Positions 7,687-11,099 of a stretch of DNA of 11,099 nt are shown here, piece by piece. The notes under the pieces are model-generated. The model made no database searches, was not told where the DNA came from, and worked only from the letters and a program-made list of their open reading frames with translations. The DNA is taken from contig JARIET010000068.1 of the NCBI GenBank assembly GCA_031127185.1, positions 1 to 11,099 on the forward strand. Direction: 5' to 3'. The stretch is from Gemmatimonadota bacterium. Lineage in GTDB: Bacteria > Gemmatimonadota > Gemmatimonadetes > Gemmatimonadales > Gemmatimonadaceae. The stretch's first letter is position 1; each line of letters starts with the position of its first letter. The position numbers and the translations under genes were made by a program.

Positions 7687-7740
7687 TTTCGAGTCTGACC
7701 CCGATCGGCGACTGTCCGGGCATGCAGCCTCACCTGATCT

Positions 7741-7747
7741 GGAGGAG
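7741..7747 (+). promoter_or_regulatory. Ribosome binding site setting a TTG start
   Basis: GGAGGAG is the strongest Shine-Dalgarno sequence in the window. Its GGAGG core ends five bases before the TTG at 7751. It fixes the start of the acyltransferase-aminotransferase gene. The frame stays open further upstream to another TTG at 7595, but that start has no comparable ribosome binding site, and its extra residues do not resemble a domain. Confidence 0.75.
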
Positions 7748-7750
7748 CAT

Positions 7751-9472
7751 TTGTCCAACACGCTGGCTACTGTCCGGTTTGACTTGGCGACCGCGCGCGA
7801 CTTCGACGCGATCCGGCGCCTGAACCACCGGACGTTTGCAGAAGAAATCCCGCAACACGCCGTTCGCGGAGATGGTCGGCTTGTCGATCGGTTTGAGAGC
7901 GACTCGTTGTTCATCGTCGCGCGAGCTGGCACCGACCTGGTCGGCATGCTTTCGCTTCGCCCGCATCGTCCGTTCTCGCTCGAATCCAAGCTTCCGGACT
8001 TTACACGGTACCTCCCCCCCGGCCGACGGATCTGCGAGGTACGCCTGCTCTCTGTGGCGCCGTCTCACAGACAGGGCCTCGTGCTCCGTGGCCTGCTCGC
8101 CCGACTGGTGCGCGAGTGCGACACGCGAGGATTGGACCTCGCCGTGATGTCGGCGACCACGCGCCAACTCCGGCTCTACAAGCACCTTGGCTGCGTGCCG
8201 TTCGGTCATCTCGTCGGATCATCCGGCGCGCAATTCCAACCGATGTACGTCACGAGGGAGGCGCTGGTGGAGCGCGTGGGCGCATTGCTGGATGCCGCCC
8301 ACGCAGACCCTCGCTGCTTCCTCACGGGACCGGTAACGCTGAGCGCGCCAGTGCGCGCACGATTGTCCGCACCGCTCACGTCGCACCGCGGCAGCGAGTT
8401 CGCTGCCGACTGCGCCACCATTCGTGATGGAATGCGCGCGCTCACCGGCGCACGTCACATCGCGGTACTCGCCGGCTCGGGCACCTTGGCGAACGACGTC
8501 GTGGCCGCGCAGATCGCGTCGCGCGGCGGGCGGGCTGTCATCCTGGCCAACGGGGAGTTCGGGGAGCGGCTGGTCAACCACGCGGAGCGGCATGGGATTC
8601 CCCACGTGGCCGTGCGGCGCCCCTGGGGCACGATGATCGACGCCGATGCGGTGCGCCAGGCGGTACGGCGTACCGGCGCCAGCTGGATCTGGGCCACGCA
8701 CTGTGAGACAAGCACGGGCGTCTTGGTCGACATCGCGCCGCTGCAAAGCGTCGGGCGGGAGTTTGGCGCTCGCGTGGCGCTTGACGCCGCCTCAAGTGTA
8801 GGCACCGTCGCCACTGACTTCGAGGGCGTTGCGCTGGCGTCGACGGTAAGCGGGAAGGGGCTCGGTGCCGTGGCCGGGGTCGCCATCGTCTGCGCGGACG
8901 AGGTGCCGCGCCCGTGCGCGACAGCGCCGCGCGCCATCGATCTCGCGTCATACCTGACCGGTGATGGCGTCCCCTTTACGCAGTCGTCACTTCTCGTCGG
9001 AGCTTTGGCGTCGGCCATTGGCTCAACGGACTGGCCACAACGCTTTGCCACGATCTCAGCGGCCAATGCCCTGCTGAGGTCGCGAATGCATTCGGCGGGA
9101 GTGGCGGCGCTCGTCTCGGGAGCCACCGCTGCACCTGCCGTGACAACATGGGTCCTTCCCGCACGGCGGCAAAGCGCCGACATCGGCGCCGCGATGGAAC
9201 GCATGGGTTTCCAGATCAGTTGGCACAGCCCCTATCTCCGCGAGCGTGGCTGGGTGCAGACGGCGCTGATGGGCGCCTTCGAGGCCGACGCGGTGGGGCC
9301 CATGGCCGACGCGTTGGCCGACTTGCTTGCCGACGAGACTGCCTCAGTCGGCGGCACCGCCGTCTTCGGTCAGCGTCGGGTCGGCGCGCACGCGGTCGAT
9401 GAGGGCGCCTCGCGAGTCGATCCCAAGCTTTTGGAACACATTCGCGAGGTGGGTACTCACCGTCCGGGGTGA
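7751..9472 (+). CDS. Fusion of GNAT-type N-acyltransferase and class V PLP aminotransferase, 573 aa
   Basis: Residues about 5-175 form a GNAT-like acyltransferase. It has the motif TFAEEIPQH (28-36), typical of a branch related to N-acyl amino acid synthases, the core strand ICEVRLLSVAP (94-104) and LYKHLGCVPFG (142-152). Residues about 186-530 form a fold-type I, class V aminotransferase like those acting on alanine/glyoxylate or 2-aminoethylphosphonate. Its motifs are GSGT (242-245), HCETSTG (317-323), LDAASS with Asp345 for the PLP ring nitrogen, and SGKGLGA, in which Lys369 is the likely Schiff-base lysine. Both halves look intact. The inferred role is making an amine or amino acid and acylating it, or the reverse order, in the cytoplasm. 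Substrates are unknown. The last 40 or so residues go beyond a normal aminotransferase end and are antisense to the regulator's DNA-binding domain. The TTG start is set by the GGAGGAG at 7741-7747. Confidence 0.88.
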   Translation: MSNTLATVRFDLATARDFDAIRRLNHRTFAEEIPQHAVRGDGRLVDRFESDSLFIVARAGTDLVGMLSLRPHRPFSLESKLPDFTRYLPPGRRICEVRLLSVAPSHRQGLVLRGLLARLVRECDTRGLDLAVMSATTRQLRLYKHLGCVPFGHLVGSSGAQFQPMYVTREALVERVGALLDAAHADPRCFLTGPVTLSAPVRARLSAPLTSHRGSEFAADCATIRDGMRALTGARHIAVLAGSGTLANDVVAAQIASRGGRAVILANGEFGERLVNHAERHGIPHVAVRRPWGTMIDADAVRQAVRRTGASWIWATHCETSTGVLVDIAPLQSVGREFGARVALDAASSVGTVATDFEGVALASTVSGKGLGAVAGVAIVCADEVPRPCATAPRAIDLASYLTGDGVPFTQSSLLVGALASAIGSTDWPQRFATISAANALLRSRMHSAGVAALVSGATAAPAVTTWVLPARRQSADIGAAMERMGFQISWHSPYLRERGWVQTALMGAFEADAVGPMADALADLLADETASVGGTAVFGQRRVGAHAVDEGASRVDPKLLEHIREVGTHRPG

Positions 9473-11099
9473 GATGTCGAGCGCCTCGCCGATCTCACGG
9501 TTGGTTCGCCGGTCGGCGAGAAGCCGGGCAATCTGGCGTTCACGTCCCGTGAGGGTGCCAGCACCGGGCGTCACGCGCTGCGGTGGGCGGCCTCCCATCG
9601 CCCGAATCTCCTCGCGCGTACCCCTCAGCTCGCGCTCCGCTCCCATTTTCCGGAACATTTCGTGCGCCAGCCGAAGTTCGCTGAGTGCACGGTCGCGTTC
9701 GCCGTCCGCGGCCAGGAGTTGCGCCGCGTTGCGGCGCAGCCGGGCGGCGTGGTAGACAAACGGCACCCGCTCCAGGTCGGCAGCCGCGCTGAGCAGTGCG
9801 TCGACGGCCCTCGGATCCTCGTCGCGTAATCGCAACAGCAGTGCGTCGGCGCCATCGGCCCACGCGCGGGCGAGTCGGTGATTGAGCAGCGCCGCGCCCT
9901 GGCGCAGCCGCGAGACGTAGCGGGTCACGCGAGCGTAGTCCCGCGACCAGAGCGCGGCCTCGCAGAGTACGGGAAGCAGTCGATGCACCGCCCACGCCAC
10001 AAACCCATGCCGCTCAGCGAGCGCGAGCCCCCGCTCGCCGACACGAATCGCCGCAGCAAAGTCGCGCACGGCCACATGGTACGCCGCGCGTCCGGTGTGC
10101 GCGGGGATAATGGCATGGAGATCCGCGCCCGGGTGCTCCGGGGCTTCAGCACCGGACAGCCTCCAGCTTTCGTCGAGGCAGGCTTTGCCGGCATCGGTCT
10201 CGTCGCGCGCGAGGAGGATCAGACCCTTCCAGACGAGCAGTCTTGGCAAGAGCGTCCGGTCGCCTACGGTGCGAGCCGTTTCGATGGCGCGGTCGGCGCG
10301 CGCGAGGCCGTTGGCCCAGTCTCCAACGCCGGCCGCGTACTCCACGCCAATCTCGCTCGTCCACGCGCCGAGCACGGGCGAGCCGAGCCGCGCGGCCCAT
10401 TTTTCTGCCTCAGCACTGTGCTGTGCCACACTGGCGCCGTCGCCGGTGAAGCCTGCAAGCACGGCCAACCCCCAATGCGCCGACCATGCCACGCTCCCGT
10501 CGCCACTGGCCTCCGCGTACTCCAGGGCCTTGGCCGCGTGCTCCTGCGCCGCAGATGCCGGACCGGTAAACGCATAGTCGAGCAGCGCAGCACGGTGCAC
10601 ACGCGCGAGGAGCGCGGCGTCTCCAGTCGAGCCGGCAAGAGCCAGCGCTTCCTCCACGTTTGCGCGCGCACCTCCGATGTCTCCGACGGCACGGAGCACC
10701 GTGCCGCGTGAAATCAGCGTCCGCACCATCAATGCGCGGAGTCCGTGTTCACGGGCGAGCGCAATGGCGGAGTCGAAATGGGCGACGGCATCGAGGGTCC
10801 GGCCGGACCAGAATGCACTGAGCCCCATTCGCCGTTCCACCCGTGCGCGAAACTCGGCGTCCCGCGGCAACTGGGCGTGGTGGCGTGCCTCGGACCAGAG
10901 CGCATACGCCGCGTCGTACTCGCCCAGCCGCTGCCTGGCCCGGGCCAGGTCGTCGAGGAGCGCGCCGCGTTCCCCGGTCGGCGCCGCGCCGTTGACGGGC
11001 TCGGCACGCGCAACGGCCGCCTGCAGCAGGGCGACGGCCTCGCGGTCCGCGTGGCGCTGCAGGGCCGCGCGTCCGGCCACGGCGAGGTAGTATGCCGCG
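9344..11099 (-). CDS. LuxR-family transcriptional regulator with TPR-type helical repeats (N-terminus beyond window)
   Basis: The C-terminus (bases about 9386-9553) is a classic LuxR/GerE helix-turn-helix: LTGRERQIARLLA, then TNREIGEALDIS, then the recognition helix TVSTHLANVFQKLGI. The roughly 500 residues before it are Ala- and Leu-rich paired helices of the TPR type found in MalT-like regulators. A GTG at 11080 could serve as a start. However, the frame is open to the right edge and reads AAYYLA directly into it, which matches the usual start of this helical domain rather than a protein N-terminus. The gene therefore almost certainly continues, probably into an ATPase or other sensor domain. 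There is no receiver domain in view. It would bind DNA in response to a signal sensed by the unseen or TPR part. Its stop lies inside the convergent fusion gene, with 129 bases of overlap. Confidence 0.9.
   Translation of the reverse strand, partial: AAYYLAVAGRAALQRHADREAVALLQAAVARAEPVNGAAPTGERGALLDDLARARQRLGEYDAAYALWSEARHHAQLPRDAEFRARVERRMGLSAFWSGRTLDAVAHFDSAIALAREHGLRALMVRTLISRGTVLRAVGDIGGARANVEEALALAGSTGDAALLARVHRAALLDYAFTGPASAAQEHAAKALEYAEASGDGSVAWSAHWGLAVLAGFTGDGASVAQHSAEAEKWAARLGSPVLGAWTSEIGVEYAAGVGDWANGLARADRAIETARTVGDRTLLPRLLVWKGLILLARDETDAGKACLDESWRLSGAEAPEHPGADLHAIIPAHTGRAAYHVAVRDFAAAIRVGERGLALAERHGFVAWAVHRLLPVLCEAALWSRDYARVTRYVSRLRQGAALLNHRLARAWADGADALLLRLRDEDPRAVDALLSAAADLERVPFVYHAARLRRNAAQLLAADGERDRALSELRLAHEMFRKMGAERELRGTREEIRAMGGRPPQRVTPGAGTLTGRERQIARLLADRRTNREIGEALDISPRTVSTHLANVFQKLGIDSRGALIDRVRADPTLTEDGGAAD

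Larger units (their letters stand above)
7491..7750. promoter_or_regulatory. Divergent intergenic region with promoters for the operon and the fusion gene
   Basis: These 260 bases separate two divergent genes and must hold both promoters unless transcription enters from elsewhere. For the minus-strand operon, a weak candidate is TACATT (complement of 7554-7559) with a poor -35 element 17 bases upstream (complement of 7577-7582). It would give a leader of about 60 bases. For the plus strand, TTGACG at 7679-7684 is a good -35 match, but no convincing -10 lies at the right distance. No sigma-54 box, riboswitch or RNA gene was recognised. The region is needed as a promoter region, but the individual boxes are guesses. 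Confidence 0.45.

Noticed and set aside
7595..7750. N-terminal extension of the fusion protein by 52 residues from an upstream TTG
   Set aside because: The residues are low in similarity to any domain, the upstream TTG lacks a ribosome binding site, and GGAGGAG sits correctly for the TTG at 7751.
8455..9204. Minus-strand open frame of about 249 codons inside the fusion gene
   Set aside because: The plus strand holds a complete set of aminotransferase motifs, and the minus-strand product has no recognisable domain.
9349..9362. CGGCGG/CCGCCG hairpin near the end of the LuxR-type gene
   Set aside because: The loop would be only two bases and no T tract follows, so it is not a convincing terminator.

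Overview
This window is GC-rich bacterial DNA holding four complete protein genes on the minus strand, one complete plus-strand gene, and two genes cut by the window edges. Two features fit Gemmatimonadota best: a set of exported genes made of a DUF1592-type cytochrome, a DUF1552 (HXXSHH) protein and a signal-peptide-bearing ankyrin protein, and a large TPR/LuxR regulator. Acidobacteriota is the main alternative. This placement comes from family knowledge and was not tested by a database search.

Layout. Bases 1-51 look like the 3' end of a plus-strand gene. It faces a minus-strand gene of unknown function (76-1368), and a perfect hairpin lies at their junction. A second strong hairpin (1382-1412) separates that unknown gene from a tight minus-strand operon that reads from 7490 down to 1440. 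The operon's order is a di-haem DUF1587/1595/1592/1588/1585 protein, then a Tat-type DUF1552 protein, then an exported ankyrin-repeat protein, with exactly 30 bases between each pair of genes. A 260-base divergent intergenic region (7491-7750) carries two inverted repeats. It leads rightward into a 573-residue fusion of a GNAT-type N-acyltransferase and a class V PLP aminotransferase, which probably starts at a TTG codon. The last 129 bases of the fusion overlap, tail to tail, a minus-strand TPR/LuxR-type regulator that runs off the right edge.

How the genes may work together. All three operon proteins appear to be made for export. This suggests a periplasmic or cell-surface redox module: a c-type cytochrome, a metal- or substrate-handling HXXSHH partner, and an ankyrin scaffold ending in a CxxC motif. 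The joint function is inferred, because the DUF families have no established reaction. The fusion enzyme probably makes or modifies an amine or amino acid and acylates it. Whether the LuxR-type protein controls either unit cannot be decided from sequence. No tRNA, rRNA, CRISPR array, transposase or phage gene was seen.
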